DNA of 64,000 bases from Paenibacillus timonensis. Its GTDB lineage: Bacteria; Bacillota; Bacilli; Paenibacillales; Paenibacillaceae. The stretch lies in contig NZ_WNZY01000010.1 in assembly GCF_009725205.1 (NCBI RefSeq), forward strand, positions 124,001 through 188,000, written 5' to 3'. The notes under the pieces are model-generated. The model saw only the letters and a program-made list of their open reading frames with translations, was not told the DNA's origin and did no database searches. This document shows, piece after piece, positions 33,949 through 43,685 of this stretch; the first letter of the stretch is position 1, and each line of letters starts with the position of its first letter. Both the position numbers and the translations under genes were made by a program.

Positions 33949-35676
33949 ATGAGTTCCTTTTGGCAGATTAAAATATACCGAAGTAAATTCATTGCCTACA
34001 CGATGTCTGTTGTGACCATCGGTTTGGCGCTGGGCATCATGACCTGTGCAGTTCTCATGTATCAATGGATTGAGAGTGCTCGAGCTGAGGCCATCAGCAC
34101 TTTTGCCCGAATCGAGAACGAGCTGCAGTATGATACCGATCGAATCGAAGCTTATATGCAGCGAATATACTCGAATGATCGCCTGATGACGGATGTTCGT
34201 TTCTTTCTTGGGAACACCGCAGAAGGTTACCAGACGAGCAGGCTGCAGAATAGCCAATACAATGAACCGCTGGTCTCCTTCCCGGAAGATATGAGGGCTT
34301 TCTTACACAGCTCCATGAAGGGAGATCTGACCCAAGTCAGTCTGCATACCGATTCCGACAGCAACGTGGTGCGGTTTGATGACAACGGTAATCCCAGCTT
34401 TCTGTTTCGCGTGCCGAACACGGATGAGATCTTTCGGGAGTCTATGGAGAAGGGATTTGTGTACCGTAAGAAATTGTCCGACCCCAACCAAATATCTCGT
34501 CAAATTGGAGAGTTCCGCTTCTTGATCGGAAGCGATCCGCTGTTCAGGAAAGTACAAGGTTATAAGTTGGACATCGCCGCGGCCATCAGCGATTCGGGTG
34601 AAGTGTATATGATCTCCGGTATGGACCATGGAACCAAGGAGATGGCGCTCAAAGCCACGGAGGAGAAACGAAGCAGCGGGTATTCCTCCTTAGGGGGGAT
34701 GAAGAACGTGTTCTTCATGACCTTTACCTCCACCAAGTTTGATTACCGATTTGTGTTTCTCGTGGATTTGTCTCACCTGATGCATCAAAAGGCGGGCATC
34801 CTATTTGCTGTCGTAGGTATTGTTCTGTTGGCCATGATTAGCGTATTGCTGCTTATCGCTTACAATATGCGTGACGATGCGAGATTCCTAAGACACATCA
34901 TCCACTCCATCAAGCGAGTGAAGACGGCGGATTTCACGTCGAGTTTCCCCGCTCCCTATCGGCGCAACGAATACGGCATGATTGCCCGCGAATTGGATGA
35001 TATGGTGCATGAGCTCGATAAACATATTCGCACCGAGTATTTGCTGAAATTGAAGCAGCAGGAAACCGAAATGAAAGCGCTTCAGCATCAGATCAACCCC
35101 CATTTTCTGTACAATACCCTGGAGTCGATTCGCTCCACGGCTTTGCTTCACCGTGACGTGGATACGGCGGATGCCATTGCGACCTTAGGTTCTCTCTATC
35201 GCGATATCGTTCACAAAGACAATATTATTTCGATCGGGGAAGAGCTGGAACTGTTGCAGAAGTTTCTGAGCATCATGGAGCTGAAGTATCCGGGACGGTT
35301 CTATTATCAGATCAATGTGGATGAGGCGCTATTGCGTCTCCAGACGGTCAAATTCTGGATGCAACCGCTGGCCGAGAACTTCTTCGTTCATGGGTTCAAT
35401 TCAAGCAGTGAATTCAATTTACTCGTCGTGAATGGTTGGGAAGAGGACGGACGGTTCATCCTGGAATTTATGGATAACGGGAAATGTATACCCGAAGCAC
35501 GTCTGGAAGAAGTGAGGCAACATCTGATCTGTCGTGATGATACGCCTGTACGCAGTATTGGACTGCGTAACGTGCATACCCGGCTGCATTTTTTCTATGG
35601 TGAGGCCTTAGCGATGGAAATTGAGAATAATGAGGAAGCGGGAGTCAAGATTACCGTGAGGATCACAAAGGGGTGA
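33949..35676 (+). CDS. YesM-type sensor histidine kinase (cluster II)
   Basis: 575 residues: membrane helix about 18-42, extracytoplasmic sensor region of about 240 residues, second membrane helix about 282-305, HAMP, His_kinase domain with HQINPHFLYNTLES (H385) and HATPase with FMDNGK. AAAGGAGG precedes the ATG. The response regulator follows after 7 bp and a second binding protein after that, so kinase, regulator and binding protein form one operon. Confidence 0.93.
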   Translation: MSSFWQIKIYRSKFIAYTMSVVTIGLALGIMTCAVLMYQWIESARAEAISTFARIENELQYDTDRIEAYMQRIYSNDRLMTDVRFFLGNTAEGYQTSRLQNSQYNEPLVSFPEDMRAFLHSSMKGDLTQVSLHTDSDSNVVRFDDNGNPSFLFRVPNTDEIFRESMEKGFVYRKKLSDPNQISRQIGEFRFLIGSDPLFRKVQGYKLDIAAAISDSGEVYMISGMDHGTKEMALKATEEKRSSGYSSLGGMKNVFFMTFTSTKFDYRFVFLVDLSHLMHQKAGILFAVVGIVLLAMISVLLLIAYNMRDDARFLRHIIHSIKRVKTADFTSSFPAPYRRNEYGMIARELDDMVHELDKHIRTEYLLKLKQQETEMKALQHQINPHFLYNTLESIRSTALLHRDVDTADAIATLGSLYRDIVHKDNIISIGEELELLQKFLSIMELKYPGRFYYQINVDEALLRLQTVKFWMQPLAENFFVHGFNSSSEFNLLVVNGWEEDGRFILEFMDNGKCIPEARLEEVRQHLICRDDTPVRSIGLRNVHTRLHFFYGEALAMEIENNEEAGVKITVRITKG

Positions 35677-35683
35677 CTTCAGC

Positions 35684-36445
35684 ATGTATAAGCTTCTGAT
35701 CGTAGATGACGAACCGCAGATTCTGGAGGGCATGAAGCGAACCTTGGATTGGGGGGAATACGGCTTTCACCAAATCGAAACGAGCGAAACGAAAGAAGAC
35801 GCGATCGCCAAATCCGTGGATTTATTGCCGGATATCGCCATCTTCGATGTATGTATTGGCCCTGATCTTGGGTATGAGATCATCCATCAGCTCAATGAAC
35901 TGCGTCTCCCTACCAAATATATTATTATGAGCGGTTACAGTGAATTCGAATATGCCCAAGCGGCAATTCGCTGCGGCGTGAAGGACTATCTGCTAAAGCC
36001 CGTTGAGCGTTCCAAGCTGCAGAAGGTGATTGAGAAGATCATTGTGGAGGATTTGCAGGGGACTTTAAATGGGATCAGCAGGAAAGATAACACTACGGAT
36101 CCGATCCTGGGAATTCCCTATGAGGAGTTATCCAAACTGACCAACCGTATCCTGCTTATGGTGAAGGCGGAGTTTGCCCAGAACATCACGTTGAAATCGG
36201 TGGCGGAGCGTTTTCGCATGAATAGTACGTACCTTGGACAGTTGTTCTTAAAAGAAACCCGCATGAAATTTTCGGAATATTTGATGGCGTACCGTATGCT
36301 TCTTGCGAAGGAGCGCATTCTCGCTACGAACGAGAAGATCGCCAACATCGCCCAGTCCGTGGGCTACGCGAATTTGAATTACTTTTACACGCATTTTCAA
36401 GGATATTATGGCATGTCCCCTTCGGATCTTCGAAAAAAAAGCTAG
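35684..36445 (+). CDS. Short YesN-type response regulator, AraC family (cluster II)
   Basis: 253 residues: receiver domain about 1-120 with LIVDDE and the acceptor D55 in AIFDVCIGPDLG, followed almost directly by the AraC double helix-turn-helix (about 150-253). It lacks the long middle region seen in the cluster I regulator. The motif after the aspartate (CIGPDLG in place of the usual xMPxMDG) is atypical. It should control the adjacent permease operon, the second binding protein and probably the xylanase. Confidence 0.92.
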   Translation: MYKLLIVDDEPQILEGMKRTLDWGEYGFHQIETSETKEDAIAKSVDLLPDIAIFDVCIGPDLGYEIIHQLNELRLPTKYIIMSGYSEFEYAQAAIRCGVKDYLLKPVERSKLQKVIEKIIVEDLQGTLNGISRKDNTTDPILGIPYEELSKLTNRILLMVKAEFAQNITLKSVAERFRMNSTYLGQLFLKETRMKFSEYLMAYRMLLAKERILATNEKIANIAQSVGYANLNYFYTHFQGYYGMSPSDLRKKS

Positions 36446-36472
36446 TGCTCCACAGGCGGAAAGGAGGATGGG

Positions 36473-37993
36473 ATGCAGCGACGTTCGTTGTTCAATCGTG
36501 TGGCCCTTTGCTTGGCATTAACCGGCATGTTATCCCTGCTTGTCATGGGCTGTTCGCCTTCCTCTGACAAAGGGGAAACGATACCGCGTAAGGACATGGT
36601 CAATTTGGTCTACTATACGATCGGGGAGCCGGATCCGGACCTGAAGAAGGTGAATGACAAGATCAATGAAGTATTGGCTAAGAAGATCGGAATCACCATT
36701 ACTTATATCAAGGTCGGATGGCAGGAATACGATAATCGCCTCAACACGATGTTATCGGCGGGAACGCCCTTCGATATCGCTTATGCCCCGGAGTTCACCA
36801 CTTACGTGAAGCGTGGAGCTTGGCTGCGGCTGGATGACTATCTGTCCAGTACGGGCAAGGATATGTACGATGTCATTGACCCCATGTTTTGGCAGGGCGT
36901 ACGGATGGACGATGGGGGAATTTATGGCGTGCCCACCAACAAGGAATTAGCGGTCCGCCAACAGTGGATGTATCCGGAAGAGCTGGTGAAGAAGTATAAC
37001 ATCGATATTACGAAGTACAATACCCTGGAATCGCTGGAACCCTTGATGCAGATGATCAAGCAGAAGGAATTCGATTATTTGCCGATGGAGCTGGACAAGG
37101 ATTCCCATAACTTCTTCGCTTTATATGGGTACGAGTACGTGATTGATAAGGAACTCCCATTAATGCTGCGGTCTTTAGATTCCCGTTCTCGGGTCGTGAG
37201 TATTTTCGAGACCGAGGAGGCTCGGCGGGTGCTGGATACGCTTCGGCGTTATTATCAGGCAGGCTACATCAACGAAGATGCGGCTTTACGGGAGAGTCAG
37301 GAGCTGGAGAGAGGGAAGAAAGTGTTCTGGAAGGCCTCGAGCGGCGGCCCCCTCTCCGAGAATAGCTGGAGTAAGGATCGCGGCTACAAGGTCGTTGCGC
37401 ATCCCGTCACGACGGAGGTGGTCACAACCGAAGATGTGCGGGGAGGCGTCATGGCGGTCAGTTCGGATACGAAGTATCCGGTCGAATGTATCAAGTTCTT
37501 GAACCTGCTCAATACCGACCCGGAGGTACGAAACCTATTTAACTATGGGATCGAAGGCGTGCATTACACCTTGGACAAGAAGGGTCAAGTCGTGCTGATC
37601 CCTCCGAAGGATGCAGACGGACACCCTGTATCCGACGTTTCGTCCAATTACATTGGAGTTACGTTTACCCAAGGCAACTGGTTTATCTTAAAGACGATGG
37701 GCGGCGAGAATCCGGAACCGATAAATAAATGGGAGGAATTTCGCGCTTCCAACGCAAGAGCCGTGAAATCTAGTACGTTTGGGTTTACGCCGGATTTGTC
37801 CATGATGCCGATCCAGATGCAGAACATCAAGATGGTCTGGCAGAAATATTATCCGAGCCTTATGACCGGCAGCGTGGACGTAGATACTGAACTTCCGAAG
37901 TTCAATGAGGAACTGAAGCAGGCGGGCCTCTACGAGGTGCAGGCCGAGGTGCAAAAACAGCTGGATGCTTGGCGTGCTTCGAGTAAGCGATGA
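36473..37993 (+). CDS. Second extracellular solute-binding lipoprotein of cluster II
   Basis: 506 residues with a lipoprotein signal (lipobox LVMGC, cysteine about residue 27) and an LplA-like binding domain, clearly related to the binding protein at 32315. It lies 27 bp after the response regulator and has no permease genes of its own. It could deliver another sugar to the cluster II permeases or present ligand to the YesM kinase. AAGGAGG precedes the ATG. Confidence 0.9.
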   Translation: MQRRSLFNRVALCLALTGMLSLLVMGCSPSSDKGETIPRKDMVNLVYYTIGEPDPDLKKVNDKINEVLAKKIGITITYIKVGWQEYDNRLNTMLSAGTPFDIAYAPEFTTYVKRGAWLRLDDYLSSTGKDMYDVIDPMFWQGVRMDDGGIYGVPTNKELAVRQQWMYPEELVKKYNIDITKYNTLESLEPLMQMIKQKEFDYLPMELDKDSHNFFALYGYEYVIDKELPLMLRSLDSRSRVVSIFETEEARRVLDTLRRYYQAGYINEDAALRESQELERGKKVFWKASSGGPLSENSWSKDRGYKVVAHPVTTEVVTTEDVRGGVMAVSSDTKYPVECIKFLNLLNTDPEVRNLFNYGIEGVHYTLDKKGQVVLIPPKDADGHPVSDVSSNYIGVTFTQGNWFILKTMGGENPEPINKWEEFRASNARAVKSSTFGFTPDLSMMPIQMQNIKMVWQKYYPSLMTGSVDVDTELPKFNEELKQAGLYEVQAEVQKQLDAWRASSKR

Positions 37994-38004
37994 CGACGGA
38001 ATAG

Positions 38005-38045
38005 AAAACGGCGGTGCAGGGAGAATCCCTGTCACCGCCGTTTTT
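38005..38045. terminator. Bidirectional terminator between cluster II and the xylanase
   Basis: The stem runs AAAACGGCGGTG, a one-base bulge and CAGGG, with a 5-nt loop and the complementary arm ending at 38044. An A tract on one side and T tract on the other serve both strands. Confidence 0.92.
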
Positions 38046-38049
38046 GCTG

Positions 38050-41000
38050 TTACTTCTTCTTCCCCTTCGGGACTTGGACCGTGGTCTTGGCTGTCGTTTT
38101 ATTGCCCGCCTTGTCGGTAGCTTCGTAAGTGATCGTGTAAATTCTTCCGTTTCCTTTCCCCGATCGCTCCGCCCGTAGCTGGAACTCTTTATCCGCTGTT
38201 CCGATATCGGCGCCTTGAATATCGTTCGCTTTGTCGCCATCGCCCAGCCCGTTGTCGCTTTCGTTGCTGGTGATCGAAACTAACTTAATCGAGGCAATAC
38301 CGGAATCCTTATCGGAGGCCTTCCATGTGATCCGGATCGGAACCATCTTGTGGTTTGGTGTCGAGAGAACGGCGGGACTGGCGGTAATCTTCAAAACGGG
38401 CGGCGTCGTATCGACGTTGCCTTTTCCCGTCAAGGTCAAGATGCCGTAGACAGAGGTGTCTTGATATCCGTTGCCGGTCGTGTCGTTCCAGGCGGCCACG
38501 CTTTGGCGCGCGCCGTCTTTGGCATCGTTGATCTGCGTGTCGAAGCCGATTTTTACACTATTCGCCGGTGTAACCGATTGAAACGGAATCTTCATTTCGA
38601 CCGTATAGTTCGTGCCGTCGACCTTGGTCGCCGATACGAAGCCTGTGGCGAGCTTCTCTGGATTAAAGCTAGCCTCATTCGCATAGTTCACACGGAATTG
38701 TCCATCGTCGTCTTGATAGAACGAGGTCTTGGCATTATTCTCGTCCAGGAACACCTCAACCGAATCCTGCTCCCATGCGTTTGGATTGTTCTTATCCAAC
38801 TGCGCGTCGCTGACTTGAATCAGGACATACAGGTTCTGATCGTCCCAGAGCGCTTTGGCTGTGCCGGATGCCCCTTGCCAAGCCGTTTGGTAACGCTGGA
38901 TCGGCATCGCCGGGGTTTTGCTCCAAACGGCATCCGCCGCCCCATCTACGGTAGGCGTACCATAGAAAGCGGTAGACTGGCTCGCTTCCGACACATCCGG
39001 CTGGTGTTCTTCAATGAACTTGGCGGGGTTAATCACGCCATAATAAGCCGGCTTGGCCTGAAGATTCTTGTCAAACAGCAGCGGGTTAGACGAGGAGCGC
39101 CAGCTGGTGCCGTCATCCAATCCCCAGAAGGTGACGCGGGCGATGTGGTCGGCATGCGCCTTGAAGATTTGCATCAATTGCGCGTACAAATAACCTTGCG
39201 CATTCGCCAGCTTCTCGGACAGCTGGTAGTTGTTGCCGGCTTGAATGTCCAGCTCCGTGATGCTGACTTCCACGCCCAAGGAGATGAATTTCTCCAGGGA
39301 TAGTCGAACGTTCTCCGGATTCGTGTTAACGCTATAGTGCGCTTGCATGCCGACGCCGTCGATCAGCTTTTTGCCCGGATGGGTCAGCGCATATTTGTCG
39401 TTCAACGCTTTGACCATGTTATAGATGGCTTGAGCTTTGTTCTGGTTATCTTCGTTGTAATCGTTGTAATACAACTTGATATCCCATTCCGGATGCCGGT
39501 CGAGCACTTCTCTGGCTGCGAGGAACGCCTGCTCAACGTAGTCATCGCCGATCGCGGTCTTCCACGGGGCTTGCCGCAAGGACGCTTGCCAATCCGCCGG
39601 GTTCCCCGGGTTATCGTTCATCGCTTCGTTGACAACGTCCCAAGAAATCACCTTGTTGCCGAAATGCTCCATGACGGTTTGAATGTGAGTCCGCAAGTTA
39701 GCCAAGGCCTCTTCCCGGCTCAATGGGACCGAGTTTCCTTGTGCATCGGTGGCCGTATTCATCCAAGCCGGCGATTGCTGGTGCCAGACCAAGACATGGC
39801 CGTGCATTTGCATCCCTTCTGCCCGGACCTTATCGACCATGGCATCCGCCGCGGTAAACGTAAAATTGCCTTTTGTCGGCTGCAGCCCGTCAGGCTTCAT
39901 GGCGTTGCCGGCTGTGGCGACGTTGTGGTGCATGCCGAGCAGCTCCAAGCGCACGCCTTCCAAATCCTCGGCCGAGATGGCGTTACCGATCAAGAAGTCG
40001 CTTTGGTAAGCGGTTTTCAGCGGGATCAGATCTTTTTGGATGGTAATTGGGCCGGATCCAGTGCTTTCAAAACTCACGTCGTCGATGTAAAAAGAAGCGG
40101 TCGCGTTATTCGAACTTTCCACGTAAATCGTCAAAAATTCGCCGCCCACGCTGTTATAACGGTAGGTTCCTTCAAACTGAACCCAATTGTCCCCGGTACT
40201 TAGGGTCTTGGGGGATAGGGCTACGTAATTCGCGCTGCTGCCTTCGCCGATTTGAGTAGACAGCTGGATTTGCGAGCTGGCGGGATCGATCAGCTTGACC
40301 CAGGCCGAAATCTTGTATTCGGCGCCTTGGTCCACGTATTTCTCTACGCGCAGCGTTGGCCCGTGCCAGGTGTCGGTACGGCCTTCAACCTTGAGCGCAT
40401 AGGAACCGCCGCCTGGCGTATGGTTCGCCTCGTTCGTTACGGTCAACGTTTCGGTACCTGCTCGGCCCGCGAAGCCGCCGGATTTTTGATCCTCAAAGGT
40501 GATCGTAGAGAAAGGCAATGCCGGGTCTCTAGGCGGCTGCTCACCACCGCCGGAGCTGGCTTGCTCCGTGATGCGAATGTCTCCGATGTAGAAAGGAACC
40601 GCAGCACCTGCAGCATTCGAGTTGATGCGCAGCGCCTTGTCTGCGCTTGTATCCACGGTAAACTCCTTCGTTAATGTCACGGCTTGGCCGGCGAGGTATG
40701 CCGCTTCGGCATAATTGCCGTAGCTGTCCACGGTTTGAAGGGCAGCTTTGGCGTCAGCGGGTACGCTAACGGCGGCGTCCACGTATACGGTAACTTGGGC
40801 CGTATAGGTTTTGCCGTTCACCAAGCCGATGTCGCTAAACCGGAAGTCGGCCGCGTCCCAGTTGTTTACCCGGTTACTGACGTATAATGCGCCTCCATCC
40901 TCGTTGCCGGTAAACGTCTTGCCGGTGACCTGCGTCAGGGTCGCCCCTCCTGATTGGACCGCTTTGCCGATTCCATTTGCGAAGTCCTCATGGTACACCG

Positions 41001-41118
41001 TGACTGTGCCGTCCGGAGCCGAGGTGTCGGCTTTGGTTACCGAGGCCGGCCATCCTGCAGGCAGCAGCAAGACTGCGGCGATCAGCAGCATGAGGACGCG
41101 TTTCATCGATTGATTCAT
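38050..41118 (-). CDS. xynA: Secreted modular GH10 endo-1,4-beta-xylanase with two CBM22-like and one CBM9 module
   Basis: 1022 residues. Signal peptide about 1-30. Two CBM22-like beta-sandwiches (about 40-185 and 200-350) precede the GH10 barrel (about 365-710) with acid/base E498 in [10 protein letters not shown] and nucleophile E622 in [11 protein letters not shown]9 module (about 720-890) shares [12 protein letters not shown] and [11 protein letters not shown] with the esterase of cluster I. The end is an Ig-like domain with a lysine-rich tail (PKGKKK) in place of the SLH domains known from related Paenibacillus xylanases. GGGGAG precedes the ATG by 7 bp. It cleaves the xylan backbone outside the cell. 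A cre-like site lies in its leader. Confidence 0.95.
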   Translation of the reverse strand: MNQSMKRVLMLLIAAVLLLPAGWPASVTKADTSAPDGTVTVYHEDFANGIGKAVQSGGATLTQVTGKTFTGNEDGGALYVSNRVNNWDAADFRFSDIGLVNGKTYTAQVTVYVDAAVSVPADAKAALQTVDSYGNYAEAAYLAGQAVTLTKEFTVDTSADKALRINSNAAGAAVPFYIGDIRITEQASSGGGEQPPRDPALPFSTITFEDQKSGGFAGRAGTETLTVTNEANHTPGGGSYALKVEGRTDTWHGPTLRVEKYVDQGAEYKISAWVKLIDPASSQIQLSTQIGEGSSANYVALSPKTLSTGDNWVQFEGTYRYNSVGGEFLTIYVESSNNATASFYIDDVSFESTGSGPITIQKDLIPLKTAYQSDFLIGNAISAEDLEGVRLELLGMHHNVATAGNAMKPDGLQPTKGNFTFTAADAMVDKVRAEGMQMHGHVLVWHQQSPAWMNTATDAQGNSVPLSREEALANLRTHIQTVMEHFGNKVISWDVVNEAMNDNPGNPADWQASLRQAPWKTAIGDDYVEQAFLAAREVLDRHPEWDIKLYYNDYNEDNQNKAQAIYNMVKALNDKYALTHPGKKLIDGVGMQAHYSVNTNPENVRLSLEKFISLGVEVSITELDIQAGNNYQLSEKLANAQGYLYAQLMQIFKAHADHIARVTFWGLDDGTSWRSSSNPLLFDKNLQAKPAYYGVINPAKFIEEHQPDVSEASQSTAFYGTPTVDGAADAVWSKTPAMPIQRYQTAWQGASGTAKALWDDQNLYVLIQVSDAQLDKNNPNAWEQDSVEVFLDENNAKTSFYQDDDGQFRVNYANEASFNPEKLATGFVSATKVDGTNYTVEMKIPFQSVTPANSVKIGFDTQINDAKDGARQSVAAWNDTTGNGYQDTSVYGILTLTGKGNVDTTPPVLKITASPAVLSTPNHKMVPIRITWKASDKDSGIASIKLVSITSNESDNGLGDGDKANDIQGADIGTADKEFQLRAERSGKGNGRIYTITYEATDKAGNKTTAKTTVQVPKGKKK

Positions 41119-41150
41119 TCGATCACTCCCCTTTGATATTGAATATGGCA

Positions 41151-41164
41151 GTTAAGCGCTTACA
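41151..41164 (-). promoter_or_regulatory. cre-like site in the xylanase leader
   Basis: GTTAAGCGCTTACA on the plus strand contains the palindrome TAAGCGCTTA and matches cre at 12 of 14 positions. It lies between a possible minus-strand -10 (TATCAT, near 41200) and the start codon, a usual place for CcpA repression. Confidence 0.5.
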
Positions 41165-41336
41165 TTTTGTTGGAAGGCTCCTCCTTTCCTGCCTCAAATG
41201 ATACCACCCCATTGGGAAGCCTGGCTTTCTCGAAATTAAAGATTCATTCTTGGTTATTATAGGAAATTCGGGGTACCCTAACCAATCAAGGAGCTACGTC
41301 CTTAACCATCATTGTCGTACAGGAGCGTGATATGTA

Positions 41337-43634
41337 ATGAAAGTGGCCAAGTTATGGATCAGCCTGGGGCTCGTGATTGCGATTTCCTTTGCGGTCTTGG
41401 GTTATTACGGCGGGGAGATCTACCATTCCATGCCTCCTATTCCGAAGCAAGTGGTATCTACTGACGGAACGGTGCTGATGACCGAACAGGATATTTTGGA
41501 CGGTCAGAATGTCTGGCAGTCGATGGGCGGCCAGGAAATCGGAAGCGTCTGGGGGCACGGGGCCTATGTCGCTCCCGACTGGTCGGCGGATTGGCTGCAC
41601 CGGGAATCGGAAATGCTGCTCCATCGATGGGCGCAAACCGAAACCGGAAATTCGTATGACCGCTTGAACGATGATCAACAGGCGCTGCTACTCAGTAGGT
41701 TAAAAAAAGAAATGCGCACGAATACATACGATTCCGGTAGCGGGCAAATCACCCTATCGCCGGACCGTGCCCAAACGTTTACCGAGTTAAGCCGGTATTA
41801 TGCGGGCTTGTTCGGTCATGACCCCCAATTCGACAAGCTGCGCGACGATTACGCCATTCCAAGCAATGCCCTGAAGGATCCCGCCAGAGCTAAGGCGCTG
41901 AATGCGTTCTTCTTCTGGGCGGCTTGGTCCTGCGCGGCGGAACGGCCCGGAGAGAACGTCAGCTATACGAACAATTGGCCGCATGAGCCGCTGGTAGGCA
42001 ATACATTAACCGGCTCCATGGTCATTTGGTCGGTGGTCAGCTTTGTACTGCTGTTGGCGGGCATTGGAGCTCTGGCATGGTATTACGCTACCCAGAAGCA
42101 TACAGAAGGGGAGGAGCGTTTTCCTGAGAAGGACCCCTTGTTGGCTTTGTCACCTACCCCATCAATGAAAGCGACCTTGAAATACTTCTGGGTGGTCACC
42201 GCATTGGTGGTGGTCCAGGCGGCATTGGGAGCGATCACGGCTCACTACCAGGTAGAGGGGAGCAGCTTCTACGGCATTCCTATAGCAGACTGGATCCCTT
42301 ACTCGGTGACGCGAACATGGCACACGCAGCTCGGCATCTTCTGGATCGCCACGGCTTGGTTGGCCACCGGGCTGTTCGTAGCGCCGGCCGTTTCCGGACA
42401 TGAACCGAAGCTGCAGAGAGCGGGAGTCAACTTCCTGTTCGTCTGCTTGTTAATAATCGTTGTCGGATCGATGGTCGGACAATGGTTCGCGATCCAGCAA
42501 AGACTCGGTTTCACGGCGAACTTCTGGTTTGGACATCAGGGGTATGAATATGTCGATCTGGGCCGGTTCTGGCAGATTTTCCTTACCGTCGGATTGTTCC
42601 TTTGGCTGTTCCTGATGGCCCGGGCGATCTGGCCCGCGCTGAAAAAAGGCAGTGAAACGCGTAACCTGCTGGTCTTGTTCTTGCTGGCCTCCACCGCGAT
42701 TCCGCTGTTCTACGTCCCTGGCCTGATGTGGGGGCAGCATACCCATTTGGCGATCGCCGAATATTGGCGCTGGTGGGTTGTCCATCTCTGGGTCGAAGGC
42801 TTCTTCGAGGTGTTCGCCACGGTGGTGATGGCCTTCCTGTTCACTCGCATGGGCTTGCTGCGAGTCCGAGTGGCCACCGGTTCGGTACTCTTCTCGACGA
42901 TCATCTTTCTGTTCGGCGGGATCATCGGCACGTTCCACCATCTCTATTTCAGCGGCACGCCCATTGGGGTGCTGGCCTTCGGTGCGGCATTCAGCGCTTT
43001 GGAGGTCGTTCCGCTCTGCTTGATTGGATTCGAAGCCTATGAGAACCTGACTTTGACGAGAGCCCGTCCGTGGGTCAAAGCCTACAAATGGCCGATTTAC
43101 TTCTTCGTGGCCGTGGCTTTCTGGAACCTCGTTGGTGCGGGGCTGTTCGGCTTCTTCATCAACCCACCGGTGGCCTTGTACTATATGCAGGGCTTGAATA
43201 CAACGCCAGTGCATGGGCATACCGCTTTGTTCGGCGTGTACGGTACCTTGGGAATTGGGCTGATGTTGTTCTGCTTGCGCGGTTTGACCACCAATTTTGA
43301 ATGGAAAACGGGGGCGCTCCGCTTCTCCTTCTGGGCCATCAACATCGGGTTGTTGCTGATGGTGCTTCTGAGCCTTCTGCCGATCGGGCTCATGCAGACC
43401 TGGGCCAGCGTGGAACATGGTTACTGGTACGCCCGTTCGGCGGAATTCATGACCCGGGGGATCATCCACAATTTCGTCTGGCTGCGAGTCATCGGCGACT
43501 CCATTTTCACGTTAGGGCTGCTTGCCCTAGGCTGGTTCATCCTCGGTTTGAAGACGGGATGGTCGCTCAAAGGCGAACGCGTTCCGTATCTATCGGACAA
43601 ACCGAAAGCCAAAGCAGTTTCTTCGCGGAAGTAA
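41337..43634 (+). CDS. norB: Quinol-dependent nitric oxide reductase, large subunit (qNor)
   Basis: 765 residues. An N-terminal cytochrome c-like extracytoplasmic region (GGEIYHSMPPIPKQ ... GQNVWQSMGGQEIGSVWGHGAY) without a heme c CxxCH motif marks the quinol-type enzyme. It is followed by a heme-copper oxidase-like core with many membrane helices and histidines such as WWVVHLWVEGFFEV and FHHLYFSG. It reduces NO to N2O with quinol electrons and serves NO detoxification or denitrification. An AGGAG site lies 11 bp before the ATG. It stands alone: no nitrite reductase or NO-responsive regulator is adjacent. Confidence 0.94.
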   Translation: MKVAKLWISLGLVIAISFAVLGYYGGEIYHSMPPIPKQVVSTDGTVLMTEQDILDGQNVWQSMGGQEIGSVWGHGAYVAPDWSADWLHRESEMLLHRWAQTETGNSYDRLNDDQQALLLSRLKKEMRTNTYDSGSGQITLSPDRAQTFTELSRYYAGLFGHDPQFDKLRDDYAIPSNALKDPARAKALNAFFFWAAWSCAAERPGENVSYTNNWPHEPLVGNTLTGSMVIWSVVSFVLLLAGIGALAWYYATQKHTEGEERFPEKDPLLALSPTPSMKATLKYFWVVTALVVVQAALGAITAHYQVEGSSFYGIPIADWIPYSVTRTWHTQLGIFWIATAWLATGLFVAPAVSGHEPKLQRAGVNFLFVCLLIIVVGSMVGQWFAIQQRLGFTANFWFGHQGYEYVDLGRFWQIFLTVGLFLWLFLMARAIWPALKKGSETRNLLVLFLLASTAIPLFYVPGLMWGQHTHLAIAEYWRWWVVHLWVEGFFEVFATVVMAFLFTRMGLLRVRVATGSVLFSTIIFLFGGIIGTFHHLYFSGTPIGVLAFGAAFSALEVVPLCLIGFEAYENLTLTRARPWVKAYKWPIYFFVAVAFWNLVGAGLFGFFINPPVALYYMQGLNTTPVHGHTALFGVYGTLGIGLMLFCLRGLTTNFEWKTGALRFSFWAINIGLLLMVLLSLLPIGLMQTWASVEHGYWYARSAEFMTRGIIHNFVWLRVIGDSIFTLGLLALGWFILGLKTGWSLKGERVPYLSDKPKAKAVSSRK

Positions 43635-43653
43635 GCGTATAAGATAGCAAACC

Positions 43654-43681
43654 AATAGCCCGCTCATTTGAGCGGGCTATT
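43654..43681. terminator. Convergent terminator between norB and the FAD oxidoreductase
   Basis: AATAGCCCGCTC (43654-43665) pairs perfectly with GAGCGGGCTATT (43670-43681) around an ATTT loop. Confidence 0.85.
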
Positions 43682-43685
43682 CTCG

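Noticed and set aside
38350-40203. Two long open frames (317 and 288 codons) on the plus strand inside the xylanase region
   Set aside because: They lie antisense to the GH10 xylanase, whose modules and catalytic residues are unmistakable; they lack ribosome sites and family features.
41220-41336. NO-responsive regulator site (NsrR/Fnr-type) before norB
   Set aside because: No convincing palindrome of either type was found; only a small AAGGA/TCCTT hairpin near 41288.
42450-43469. 339-codon minus-strand frame opposite norB
   Set aside because: Low-complexity, Glu/Gln/Arg-rich translation typical of antisense frames in GC-rich genes; norB is clearly coding.
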